Shown here: in pieces, positions 23,337 to 34,598 of the stretch | Layout: every line of letters begins with the position of its first letter | How positions within the stretch are numbered: the stretch's first letter is position 1 | DNA from: Arachis hypogaea | Lineage: Eukaryota > Streptophyta > Magnoliopsida > Fabales > Fabaceae | DNA: 64,000 bases | Direction: 5' to 3' | Assembly (NCBI RefSeq): GCF_003086295.3 | Contig: NC_092044.1 | Location: 4,924,843 to 4,988,842 of the forward strand | Program-made: the position numbers and the translations under genes | The notes under the pieces: model-generated | Told to the model about the DNA's origin: nothing | The model's database searches: none | What the model saw: the letters and a program-made list of their open reading frames with translations, nothing else

Positions 23337-25992
23337 ATGGCTAGTGATGAGAGTTTTGTAGCTCTTATGCACTATAGAGGGTCCATTAAGAAGAAAACGC
23401 GATCAGGGATTAAGTTCACTGACAAGGACCCGCTGAGTGTTTTTCTCAAACCTTCAACAAGTTTTGCTGAGTTTAAGAGTACTATACTACGGAGACTAGG
23501 ACTGCATGGCGTGAAACGGGTGGAGAAGTTGTTCTATCGTATTCCGATCTCCGTGTTACGCGATGATGTGAAGTATGATTCATTCATTATTAGCAGTGAC
23601 GAAGATATGCAGGTGCTGTTTCATTGTCGCCGTCAGTTTCTTGAGGTGAGGACTTCGGAGTTGTTGGCGGAACTTGTAGATGTGGCATCTAGTTCTGGAG
23701 GCTCGAACAGGAATATGCACTCCACAGGATATGTAGCCAGCTCTAGTGCATTGCCTGTTGGATCATCGTCAGCAGTGCCGGTGTTTGCACCCGAGCCAGA
23801 CTTAGTGGCTTCACCATTGTTTGCCGTCAATTTGAATCGAAGTTGTGATGCATTAGTTGGCGAGGCTGGACCGTTGGGAGACGGTGATTTCGCGGCGCCC
23901 AGCTCTCCTCCGTGTGTTCCAGTAATCGGAGAGGTTGCAGCACCCAAAGGGGTTGAGGATGCATTGCAGGATGATGATGATGATGATGATGATGATGTGG
24001 AGCTCGCAACGATTGCTGCAGATGATAGCGAGGAGGAGACTCCACGGACGACTCAACCTGCCGATGGGGGAGCTTCTAATTCAAGTACTAATCAGTACCC
24101 CCTCCCCCCACTTCTCTGCTCTGGACTAGGATGCCATGGCGCCTCAAGAAGATCCGTCTGTACCTGTTGGGTTCGAGGCGAGAGACTCGCAAAATTCAGG
24201 AGGCGTATCTGAGTTTCAGGTTGGCCAGCAGTTTCAAGATAAGGAGGAAGTTGTGCTTAGCGTGAAGACATATATCATTCGCCGCGGGGTTGAGTACAAG
24301 GTATTGGAGTCGGATCACCGCAAGTACTATGGCAAGTGCAAGGAATTCGGGAGCGGGTGTGTATGGCTAATCCGGGTCAGCCTCTAGTAGCGCAAGGGAA
24401 TTTGGGAGGTAAAACGGTACAATGGTCCTCATACTTGTCTAGCCACATCCATCTCTAGTGACCACAGAAAGCTTGATTATCATGTCATATTGGCTTTCAT
24501 TATGCCCCTGATCAGAGCTGATGCTGCAACGTCGATTAAGGTACTGCAGAATGCCACGGAAGCACACTTCGGGTTCAGACCAACGTATAAGAAGGTCTGG
24601 ATGGCCAAGCAAAAGGATGTGGCACAAATTTATGGAGATTGGGATAATTCGTATAATGAGTTGCCACGATGGGTATTGGGCTTGCAGATCACTATGCCGG
24701 AAAGTGTAGCTATGTTGAGGACGAGTCCTGTTCGAGTGGGTGGGCAGTTGGATGATTCTACAGCTTATTTCCATCGCTTGTTTTGGACATTCCAACCATG
24801 TGTTGAGGCATTTTGACATTGCAAGCCGTTGGTTAGTGTGGATGGGACCCACTTATACGGCAAATATGGTGGTACACTACTTATCGTGATTGCACAGGAC
24901 GGTAACTCTAACATCATCCCTATTGCCTTTGCACTCGTGGAAGGTGAGAATCCGGAGTCATGGTCATTCTTTCTATTCCACCTTCGGGCTCATGTGACGC
25001 CTCAACCGGGTATACTTGTCATATCATATAGGCACAATGGGATAAAGGCTGCGTTGGAGGCTCCTGATGGGGGATGACTTCCCCCTACTGCATATAGGGC
25101 GTTCTGCATCCGTCACGTGGCAGCTAATTTTGCCCTGACTTTCAAGGGGAAGGATGCAAGGAGGCTGTTAGTGAATGCTGCATATACAAAGACGGAGGTG
25201 GAGTTTCAATACTGGTTTGACATCCTGAGAACGTTTGATCCTGCGATGTGTGACTGGGCTAATCGAATTGAGTATGCACTTTGGACTCAGCATCGGGATG
25301 AAGGCCGCAGATTTGGGCACATGACTACGAATATATCTGAGTGTGTGAACTCGGTCCTAAAGGGTGTTAGGAACCTCCCGGTGTGTGCATTAGTGAAAGC
25401 CACATATGGGCGGTTGGCCGAGTTATTCGTTCGCAAGAGAAAAGAGGCCGAGGCACAGTTAGGCACTGGGCAGCAGTTCAGTCAACATCTGCTTAGTGCG
25501 ATCGAGGCCAACCTGAAGGCCTCAAGGTGTTTCACCGTGATGTAGTACGACAGGGACAACTCATAGTTTACGGTGGCTGAGACCACTCCGACAGGGGGCT
25601 TTTCACTTGACTCATACGGAGTATCCCTCAAGGATCAGACATGTGATTGTGGCTATTTCCAGGCACTACATTATCCATGCCGACATGAGTTGTCATGCTG
25701 TGCATATGCATGCCTAACGTGGTCCATCTATGTCCACGAGGTGTATCGACTTAGCTCCGTGTTCGATGTTTATTGGATGGGATTCACTCCTCCTTTTTCG
25801 GAGGTGTACTGGCCGCCATATGATGGTCCGACCATCGTTCCAGACCGGCCAAGAGACAAACGACGGAGGGACTCCCCAGGACTACTAGGATTCGGACTTC
25901 GATGGACGAGGCGGACCCGAACCGGCCCAAGAGGTGTGGACTATACCGACAACCCGGTCACACACGTAGGAGTTGTCCCCAGAGAAGAGTGA
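23337..25992 (+). pseudogene. MURA-type MULE transposase, inactivated
   Basis: Start MASDESF at 23337. The N-terminal ~100 residues look like a PB1-like domain, then a run of nine Asp (about 23971-23997). A +1 frameshift near 24100 leads into the MuDR DNA-binding region (FQVGQQFQDKEEVVLSVKTY). The DDE core follows: first Asp in VSVDGTHLYGKYGG (about 24832), the second site reads VISYRHNG where the family has Asp (Asp to Tyr, about 25027), and the Glu in NISECVNSV remains (about 25340). A SWIM zinc finger (CDCGYF...CRHE, 25639-25690) is intact. In-frame stops occur at 24385, 24388, 24814, 25075, 25543 and 25564. The gene is dead, though the domain order is complete. Confidence 0.9.
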
Positions 25993-26537
25993 CGGTTGGA
26001 TCTGCACCTGCCAGTGACGTGTGATGTCTTTCATTATTGTAATGTCATGTTATATTTCAGTTTAGCATTTTATTTCAGTTGTATGGTTTATTGTAAGCAG
26101 TAGCTATCTACTATTGATGTTAACTTAACTTTATCATGCATTATGCTTTTATTACTGAGTTTACGCGTGCTTTCTAGTCATTCCTTATTTGAATAAAGGT
26201 TATCAGCGATTTCTTTTTTGTAATACAATAGAACGGAGATACATAACTAGTACAGAAATACGGAAATACATGTAAGTTTCCATAACTTTCCATAAATAAG
26301 TGTTCGTACATAACTAATATGGAAATACATAAATAAGCGGAGATACATAACTAATACAAAAATACATAAATAAGCGGAGATACATAACTAATACAGACAC
26401 ACATAAAACATGTAACGGACACACGAACTCCTGATATGAGATGTGAACCGGTGAAGCAGCGCCGAGGTCGTCTGACCCACCGGTCTCTATGTGCAAGGGG
26501 GACCTCATCACCACCCCCGTCATCGTTACCGTCCAAG
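25993..26537. other. Non-coding space between MURA and PMD genes, convergent
   Basis: The two genes converge here. A short tandem-like run (ggagatacataactaatac, 26235-26395) repeats about three times. Minus ORFs here seem to be trailing frames of the PMD gene. Confidence 0.5.
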
Positions 26538-28138
26538 TCATCGTCCCCTCCCTAGGGATCTGCATCTGGCATGACAGCATGCGATGTAGACGGAGCAGCC
26601 TGTGATGAACTGCCACCCGCGAAAGCAGACGGGGTGTCCGGGGCCTCGCTCAATCGCTTGAGCTGGTATCGCAGTTGCCCTAGGGTCACCAAGGATTAGC
26701 TCTGGCGATAAAAACCTCCTGCCATGCTGATACCACCAATCAAGGTACTCATGAGAAGGTCCTGGATCAGGTACGATATCAAACTGTAGCACGTGCTGCA
26801 CCCTATCTGACCAATGAATGTGCCAACTCTGCAAACTCAACGGAAACCAACAATCTCCGCCCCTCTCATCCTTCGACATCAGAAAATCTATGTTCAGGGC
26901 AGCACGTGGCCGACCCTGAACCCCACCAAACTGAGGAAGAACCCGGTCTACTGGATGCCACTCAATAACAGCGAAATAGATCAACGCTGTCGCAGCTCTC
27001 CACAAGGTCATATGGCGTGGCTCTAAGATCTCGGGATGTACCACCTGCACCACCTCCGCCAGGCTATATGGCATCCAGGAAAACTGCGCATTCAAGTTCA
27101 AATTGTTAGTCCACATAAACTAAAAAGGATTAAAATACAACATGAACATGAAAATACTCACATCCCCCCCGCTGGAGCAAATCAATCCTCAGCCTCCAAT
27201 TCGCAACACGAGGCCCCTTGTCGCTCAAGCTCGGCTGATAACCTCCTCATCTGAAAACCACAACATTTAGTTAACCATAATTGTAAATGCTAAATAAATG
27301 GAAAATAGTTCGCATTACTAAATGGAGACTACCTCGAGGCCAACGGCCAATAGAAAACATCATATCCGTCCGGTTGAAATCCAGGGAACCTCCAAAAGAT
27401 CCACGACTGGAGGAGCTGCAGTGGACCAGCCAACTTGACGACATTTCTGTTTGCCACATGGCACATGCACCTATATAGCCATGACAACGCAGTGGAACCC
27501 CAATTGTACTGACCCATGTCCTCCAACCTAGCCACATACGGTAGCCATCGGATGTGGAGGCGGGTACCTGACTTGTCCCCAAACAGCTGTGTCGATAGGA
27601 GCATCATGATGTACGCACGGGCATACCTCCTAACCATCTCGTCATCTGCCGCCTGTGGAAGATCACTAAATGTCTCCTCAAACCATGTGCACTTCACTGT
27701 GAACTTGTCAATACAGTTCGCAGGAGGCAACACCCCGAGCGTCTCCTCAAACCACACCCATGGTGGTCGGCCGCCCTCTATAAACCGTGGAAAGTCTGTT
27801 AGGCAGCCGCTAACATACTAACCGTCGACTGGGAGACCAAGGTGGTACGCTACATCCTGTAGGGTTATGGTGCACTCCCCAAATGGCATGTGGAATGTAT
27901 GCATCTCAGGGCGCCATCTCTCTACGAAGGCGCTGACCAACGGCTCGTCCAACCGAAACCAACTCTCGTTCAATCTTGCAAGATGGTACATACCAGCCAT
28001 CTGCAAGTAAGGAACGATCCTATCATCCAACCTCATACTGTGCTGCCGTCTCATACTGCTGATGCATCGATGGGGCTGCATAACAATAGAACATAACTTC
28101 TCACATTCGTCACAAAAAAACCCCACAATGAATCCCAA
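26538..28138 (-). pseudogene. Plant mobile domain (PMD, MAIL1-like) protein carried by the MULE
   Basis: PMD (PF10536, aminotransferase-like) occurs in the MAIL1/MAIN family and in transposons. Exon 1 28138-27333 has the hallmark MYHLARLNESWFRLD, FHMPFGECTITLQDVAYHLGLPV and WLPYVARLEDMG. A TAG at about 27818-27820 interrupts it where relatives have Gln. Exon 2, about 27250-27162, has the GPRVANWRLRIDLLQ segment and donor GTGAGT. Exon 3, 27083-26538, has acceptor GCGCAG and WMPYSLAEVVQVVHPEILEPRHM followed by HPVDRVLPQFGG. Exon 2's start is uncertain because the obvious acceptor leaves an in-frame TGA. Because it lies wholly between the TIRs, it belongs to the element. Confidence 0.85.
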
Positions 28139-28595
28139 CCAATCCTTTATAGATAGAACTCCTAACCACTACGTTACTCACGATCTAATTTTTCGTATTA
28201 ACAAAACAGTTACTAACATGAGATAAAAACATGTTCATCTTATCAAAAAACATCAAATACAGCACTTAACCCTGTTCATGACTCTACACCTAACCCTATT
28301 CTATAGTTCATGACTCACTAAGATTGACATGAACTAAATTCAAATATCTGTTTCCGGATTGATTTTAAAAATCTCACACTAACAGTTCTAACTAACAACT
28401 AATTTATTTTAAAAAAAATAAATATTAAAAAAATACTAACCTCGAGGTGGACGGCTCCAGCGATATGCGCGACTCCATCAAGTCGATACAGACGATTCGG
28501 GTCGTCCTCCATGCATGCAGAGTGAGTCCAAACCTGGTTGCTTTCCAGAGAATCTCGGAACTGGGTGGTGAGGTTGGGGGTGGGGTATGAGCTTT

Positions 28596-28975
28596 TAGGT
28601 TCGAATCAAGTGAATTCGATTTGTTTAAATAGCAAAGAAGCATCTAAATCGAATCAACTTGATTCGAACTATACTCGTTCCAATTGCATGTAAATCAAAG
28701 CAAGTCAGTTCGATTTACAAAAGCCCTAAATCGAAACAAGTTATTTCGATTTACGTTGGTTTTGATTTCGTTGGCTAAATCGAATTAAGTTAATTCGATT
28801 TACACGGTTTCTGAAATCGAATTCAGTAAATTCGATTTATACGGTTTCTGAAATCGAATTGAGTTGATTCGATTTGCATACAAATTCTTCTCTCACATAA
28901 TTCGAATCATTTAAATTCGATTTACTTCGTGTTTGGCTAAATCGAATTGAGTGAATTCGATTTATATAAAAATTA
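28596..28975. repeat. Right subterminal palindrome array of the MULE
   Basis: About nine copies of AAATCGAAT-N6-8-ATTCGATTT follow each other between the PMD promoter region and the right TIR, some degenerate (one reads taaatcaaag...gttcgattta). The array mirrors that at 23088-23280 but is longer. Confidence 0.85.
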
Positions 28976-29479
28976 ACATTGGGACTTTAACGTTGCAAAT
29001 TTTTATTTGAAACATTCAGAACATTTTCAAATGTACTTGGTTTAATCAAGTCATTTGCCCTCAAATAAATACTAAGATTCGAATAAAGAGAAAGAACACC
29101 TATTCAAGGAGCATGTTGCAGGTACTGACACCAACTACGATTGCAAGATGCCATGCAGTATGAATGTATAAATCATGAGCTATGAAGAGCATTCCACCCA
29201 CCAATGAGGACATCTTATCCGATCAATGATGACATCCTATGCACCCTATGAACCATCCTCAAATCTACTTTTTTTTGCAAATGTAACCTGAATCAACATT
29301 TTAGTTTTTCTCATAAAAAAGACATGCTTAAATATAAATTTTAGCTCACTTAAATAACTAAAATAGTTATTTTGTCGGCTTTATTATCCAACTACAACAA
29401 CAATTATAGCATTAAAAAGGATAAGGATCACCATATGAACAAAATGAAATTTCAAAAAACAATTTAGGTTATGTTCATT

Positions 29480-29872
29480 GTTAGAAAAAATGCTATGCAT
29501 CAAATCCTGGATTCTCTTAATTTTAATTAGAGTGTGATATCATAGTATACAAATGTAAGTTAGATGATGAAAAGAAAATATAAAAAAAAACTATTTTTAT
29601 ATATTTCTATTTAGAAACAGATTGTGAGCATTAAAATCAATACCTAAACAAAAATAACGACACTTATAAAATATAAAAATACTATACACACATAAAAATT
29701 AAGCAACTAAATAAATTATTATATATTGGTATATAAATATATATTATTTAATTTATTTTTAATATATATTTTATATTGATAATTCATTTAATAACTGCCT
29801 TTTTAAATATATAAAATATTTGACTCTTTATTATGATAACTATATTTCTTTTTTAAATGAATCTTTGAAGAT
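29480..29872 (+). repeat. Interspersed repeat, copy A (inverse of 62118-62345)
   Basis: 29488-29690 matches the reverse complement of 62140-62345 closely (for example tcctggattctcttaatttta, and agagtgtgatatcata). After a ~125-bp AT-rich stretch missing from copy B, similarity resumes at 29810-29872 (atatttgactctttattatgataac) and stops where the Athila-type LTR begins. Confidence 0.75.
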
Positions 29873-30627
29873 TGATAAACCCCGTTTTGACGGTTTATCT
29901 TGTATTGATTTTAAGAGATTGTATCACCTTTTACTCACATTTATTCAATGAAATAGCATGATTTTGTATATTCTCCTTTAATTGTGCTTAAGAGTGAAAA
30001 CATGCTTTTTAGGACTTAAAATAGCTAAATCTAATTCTCCTTGATTCCATTAGATGCCTTGATATGTTTGTTAAGTGATTTAAGGTTTAGGAGACAAAGA
30101 TTGGATGAAGGGAATAGAGAAAGAAGCATGAAAAGTTGGAGAACTCATGAAGAAATGAAAGAACCGGAAAGCTGTCAAGCCGACCTCTTCGCACTTAAAC
30201 GACTATAACTTGAGCTACAGAGGTCCAAATGATGCGGTTCCAGTTGGATTAGAAAGCTAACATCCGGGGCTTTGAAATGATATAAGATTTGCCATAGTTG
30301 CTACACGTATGGTGGTTAGTGATTAGGATAGAGATCCTTGACCACCAACCCTTGCCAAGACCTTTTTAGGCCTTAGTTTACTTTCTTGCCATTTATCTTT
30401 CATGCTTCATATCAAAACCCCAAAATAACTCACAACCAATAATAAGACACTCTATTGTAATTCCTAGGGAGAACGACCCGAGGTTCAATACTTCGGTTTA
30501 TAAATTTAGGGGTTTGTTTTAGTGACAAATAACTTTTTGTATGAAAAGATTATTGTTTGGTTTAGGAACTATACTTGCAACGAGAATTCATTTGTGAAAT
30601 TCTAAACCATCAAAAATCCAATCATCA
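29873..30627 (+). mobile_element. 5' LTR of an Athila-type Ty3-gypsy element, truncated copy
   Basis: It starts TGATAAACCCC and ends ATCATCA, 755 bp. It is followed by TGACGCCGTTGCCGGGGA at 30631-30648, which differs by one base from the Athila-type primer-binding site complementary to tRNA-Asp. Features such as gagaacgacccgaggttcaatac (30470s) are common in such legume LTRs. The element body is almost entirely gone. Confidence 0.7.
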
Positions 30628-30897
30628 AAATGACGCCGTTGCCGGGGAGTTGCAATGATGTTATGTTATTGGTTATTGTATATATGTGAATATTGTGAAT
30701 AGCTTGATTTTGGGATTGCTTGTTAGTTTTTGCTAGTCTTAGTATTTTGTTTCATTATTTCTTATTAGTTTTTGCTTCTTATTTTCTCTTTCTACCATGA
30801 ATTCTCACTTTGGCTATGAGTGTAGTTACAATTATGTTGTAGGTGATGAGAACTTCAATGAGGATGTGTATCAAGGATGGAACAAAAAGATAATTAT
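30628..30897 (+). pseudogene. Remnant of Athila-type leader and gag start
   Basis: Primer-binding site at 30631-30648, leader, then ATG at 30797 opening a short frame with Tyr/Asn/Glu-rich sequence like the start of Athila-type gag proteins. It is cut off at about 30897, where the CAATCGATTG-rich sequence starts. Confidence 0.5.
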
Positions 30898-31515
30898 CTA
30901 AGGAACAAAAAATTCAACTTCACCACCTTCCAATCGATTGGATTTCATTACCAATCGATTGAATTTGGCTAAAATTTCAATGTCATCACTTTTCAATCGA
31001 TTGTATTTGACAAATCCATGTTGTTTTCGTGAATTCAATCGATTGAGTAACAAAAACAATCGATTGTTTTGAGGCATTCAATCGATTGGAAAATATAAAC
31101 AATCGATTGGTTTAAGCGAAAACCATTCTACCTTACAACTTTCAATCGATTGTTTTGTGATACACTGTAATTCAATCGATTGAATTTCAAGGAAACACGA
31201 TTTAGAAGCCATGGACAAACGTCACGAGATCAAATTTAATATTTTAATCGATTGGAATGGCCAAAAACTTTATTAGGATCAATGGAGGATATAATTGGCT
31301 GTTATTTTTGTATTTGATTGTTAATAAATTAATAGATAATTGATAAAATAAAAATTTATAAAATAAAAAACAGTTTCTATAATTAAATAAAATATATGGG
31401 GATAATTTGTAATTAAAATTAATTCAAAGACTATGTAGCAATTGTTAAAAAAACTCTGAAAACATATTTTCTAATGAGACCATTAAGTGATCCAAAGATT
31501 CTGGAACCATCGAAA
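30898..31515. mobile_element. Half copy of the CAATCGATTG-array element
   Basis: It holds ten CAATCGATTG-type palindromes at 30931-31255, then an end resembling the right TIR of 47358-48710 (ttattaggatcaatggaggat...accattaagtgatcca). The left half is absent and replaced by the Athila fragment. Confidence 0.7.
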
Positions 31516-33185
31516 CCTGAACCCACAAACTTTGCTCACAAATAACTCAAAAATGAAATTTGGTTCACCTTTGTGTAATACAATTCTACAAATCAGATAA
31601 ATACACAACAAACAAAAGAATTCTTATAAGCCATTTTAAATTTCTTATTCATATGTTTACTATTCCTAATAGCTAACACATAAAAAGATTGCTTCACACA
31701 TTTTCAATGCTAATAATAATAACAGCGACATCGTTAACAAAAGCTAACATTGGACAAAAAAGAGAAGAATAGAAGTTAAATCCTATATCATTGTGAGATC
31801 TTGGCCCCAAAACAACAATTTCATTTTCTACCTGCCTCAAGCTACCCTTCATGTCAATCACATTTATCAAAATATGAAACGATTAGGATGTTTCGAAATT
31901 AAAACAAAACGATTGAATGACGTAACTAAACAATTAATTGAGTTTGCACTTACCTCGGAATTCACCAAACAAATCCTAGCTTTGTGATGACTCACCCGCT
32001 TCCATCATCTGACATGGTAATAATGAAGCTCCATGTTTGAGTGTACAATTTTGTGGGTGCTTCAAGAAAACAACAGTTTCATAATGAATATACTTATATC
32101 CAGGTAAACACAAGTTATTATATTCAGCTAGATATTCTACACTCATTTCCGATGATTAAAAAAAAATCTGCAAAGTTCAGTTCAATAAAATTTTAAAGGA
32201 TTAATTTTAATGACGATGTTATGCCAACAAACTTAAATGGGACACTTGAAACTCAAGTCTAGGGACAGATTTTGACATATAATATAGTAGTAACAATCAA
32301 GAAATGAGGTAGAAACCATAGATTATAGATATTCCAGCTCAAATAGTTGGTCTAATACTCTAATCAAGAAAGATTTCCAAAAAAGAAAATAGAAATAGAA
32401 ATGTATAGTATACTGTTTATATAATATATGCATAAGATCTATGGAAAAAAAAAACTATTGTACCAATGACATCAACATACAGACATCTCAAACCCAATAG
32501 CCATGGTTCTTGACTTCTCCCATGTCGTGGGTATTAGACTATTAGTTGGGAAGAAAGAAGGAATCTTTTCCTGCTTTCAGGCGCGTGACGTACAGCAGAT
32601 TCCATCGCCGTTTCACTTTTCCGACAGCCATTTCTCAAATCTATATTTTTTACTGCAGCGACACGTTCATGAAGATTTTTGTTCTTTCCCATCGTGCTTC
32701 GTCCATATCTGGCTTGTCCCTGCTTCATCATACATAATCTGTGCCACCACTATGAACCACCAGGACCCGTTCAGCACCACCGCCGCCCCTAACGTCCCTC
32801 ACCGAAGCCTCAGCAGATAACCTGGGACTTTTAGTTTTTTTTTCTTATGTTACTTTTTGATTTTTCTGTCACCAAAAGTAAAAGAGAAGAGAGGAAATTT
32901 GATTTTGAGAATGGATTTGTGCGGAAAACCGCCGCTTTCACGCACCGGAGGGACATCTTGATATAAAAGTTGAACTTGTACTTGTGACCACATGTCCTAA
33001 CCTCTTTCCCCCAACCCCTCACAAGGGATTGTTCATCGCAGACAGTTAATTAGCAAAATGCAAAAAGGTAAAAAGTTGCCAACTTTAAGGGTACCCAACA
33101 TCATAAAAAGTAGAATTGGAACCAAATTTATAAAAAAATAGAGAGAAATAAAGGATGGGGTATCGATAAAATAGGAGTATACCGA
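31516..33185. other. Intergenic, no gene supported
   Basis: AT-rich to about 32460. 32500-32820 is less AT-rich and has overlapping ORFs on both strands, including a short proline/threonine-rich end at about 32752-32820, but no recognisable domain. Confidence 0.35.
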
Positions 33186-33423
33186 TTACTTGAGTTGGAG
33201 AGATGAAGCTTGAGATTTAGGGATGAGAGTTAGATACCGTAGCTCAACTATTTCCTGAGTTAAGTCCTCTACTTCCTCTTTGTCCTTTAACTTTTCTACT
33301 CGCAATTCTTCCTTGTTAGCCTTCAACTCCTGCACATCCAACGGGGTATGAAGGAATGCCGCCAGCGGTGCAGCGACAACAACTTCAGCATCGCCACGAT
33401 TTCTGCCCTCATCTCCATCATAT
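33186..33423 (-). other. Possible terminal exon of an unrecognised gene
   Basis: Minus strand, after a good acceptor (TTTTTGTGGGTTCAG), one frame stays open for about 78 codons to TAA at 33188-33186. It encodes an acidic/basic coiled-coil-like peptide (QELKANKEELRVEKLKDKEE). No matching upstream exon could be joined in phase; a short signal-like ORF start at 33552 (minus) is the only candidate. Function unknown; it could be a relic. Confidence 0.3.
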
Positions 33424-33652
33424 CTGAACCCACAAAAAGAATATTAATAATGCTAATAATAAATCCCTCAAAAGCTAAACTGAAACAAAAATTGTTAGTG
33501 AAAAGACTTTGAGGAGCATTTTCGGTGTGGTAGAGTTGCTTGAGGATGTCATTTTGAATTCTGATTTCAAATGAAAAAATTGCGCTCAAAATTTGGTGTT
33601 CAAAAAGGAAAAGATCGCATTCAAATTGTTGCAGAAGAGAGTTCTGCTTCAT

Positions 33653-34100
33653 TACCTAAGGGACAATGAGTTCTCAATCCATTGTTTATCCTAATCATCC
33701 AATCAGAAGCTAGTATTTTCGTCTTCTTCTCCTAAATGGTGGTTTTGGATTGCTGCTGGATTAACTCTCTTCAATCAATTGGACAAAGATCTTTTCTGAT
33801 AATCTTCCACGAGATAAAAACGTTTTGGCTTTTTTCTGAGGAGTGAAACACAAAAGAAAGAAAAGGTTTGGGAGACACCTGTCACTCTCTCATAAACCGT
33901 TTAACAGTATTAAATAGTGTGTGGTTTTACTGCCTAGTTAACCATTATATATTAATAGATTATTATTAATTTATTATTATTAAGTGAAGACTTGCTTGGA
34001 AAACCGAAACGGCAAAGATCTCCTGCCTGCATGACGCGTCCCTGTCTCTCTCTATTAATGGTGTATGATTCAATTTCTTTCTCATTCTCACACTCTCCGT
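33653..34100. other. Upstream region of F-box gene 2
   Basis: Non-coding. It should contain the promoter of gene 2. A pyrimidine-rich stretch (ctctctctattaatgg... to cacactctccgtc, about 34048-34100) resembles a plant core promoter/leader. No certain TATA box. Confidence 0.35.
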
Positions 34101-34161
34101 CTAACACACTGAAAATGGAAGGCTGATGATACCCTAACCCAGTGACCGTAGACGGCTAGAC

Positions 34162-34199
34162 ATGTCTTCAAAGGCTACAACACTCGTTCTTCGGAGAAG
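34162..34199 (+). other. Upstream exon of F-box gene 2 with short uORF
   Basis: ATG at 34162 opens MSSKATTLVLRR, ending at donor GTAAGT (34200). Spliced to the acceptor at 34587 (ACTGCAG) the frame meets TGA at once, so it would be a 13-codon uORF before the F-box ATG. The basic/hydroxylated start is reminiscent of an organelle-targeting N-terminus, which is only suggestive. Confidence 0.45.
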
Positions 34200-34598
34200 G
34201 TAAGTCTTATGTCCTTGCTGCTTTATCTTTTTCCCCCTCTTAGTGAGATTGTTGAATGAATGAAAGTAGTACCACATTAGTTTGGTTTATGTGGGCAAGC
34301 ACTGTTTGAAAAATAGCTGTTCAAATTATGGTTTCTTTCTTATGGCATAACTTTATTTCCAGCATTATTTGCTTTTTACGAGCTACCATGTTGAATTAAT
34401 AGGTTTGGCTTTGTAAAATTTTAAGAATTGCCATGTTGAAAAACTCATTCGTAACCCTAGACCCCCGTAGTTCCCAAATGAATCAATTTGGTTAATATGT
34501 GTTTTTCGTTTGCTCTTTAAGCATGATTTACTATTATATTTTGTGTGGTGTCTATTTATGATATCATACTTGCTCCCAATACTGCAGTTGAGAAAAAA

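Larger units (their letters stand above)
22995..29060 (+). mobile_element. Complete Mutator-like element (MULE) with MURA and a plant mobile domain gene
   Basis: The element is 6066 bp, starting GGACAAATGACTTGG and ending CCAAGTCATTTGCCC-like (inverse GGGCAAATGACTTG). The TIRs align for about 125 bp (22995-23120 against 28935-29060). A perfect 9-bp duplication TCAAATAAA flanks it at 22986-22994 and 29061-29069. Inside, plus strand, is a degenerate MURA transposase (23337-25992); on the minus strand is a spliced plant-mobile-domain gene (28138-26538). Arrays of AAATCGAAT...ATTCGATTT palindromes adjoin both TIRs. Both genes carry stops, so this copy is not autonomous now. Confidence 0.92.

Noticed and set aside
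30931..31255. CRISPR-like regularly repeated short motif (CAATCGATTG)
   Set aside because: The motif is a 10-bp palindrome at irregular spacing in a plant transposon; spacers are neither uniform nor unique and no cas genes are present.
32503..32820. 105-codon plus ORF with overlapping frames
   Set aside because: Three overlapping ORFs on two strands with no domain, splice context or conservation to choose among them.
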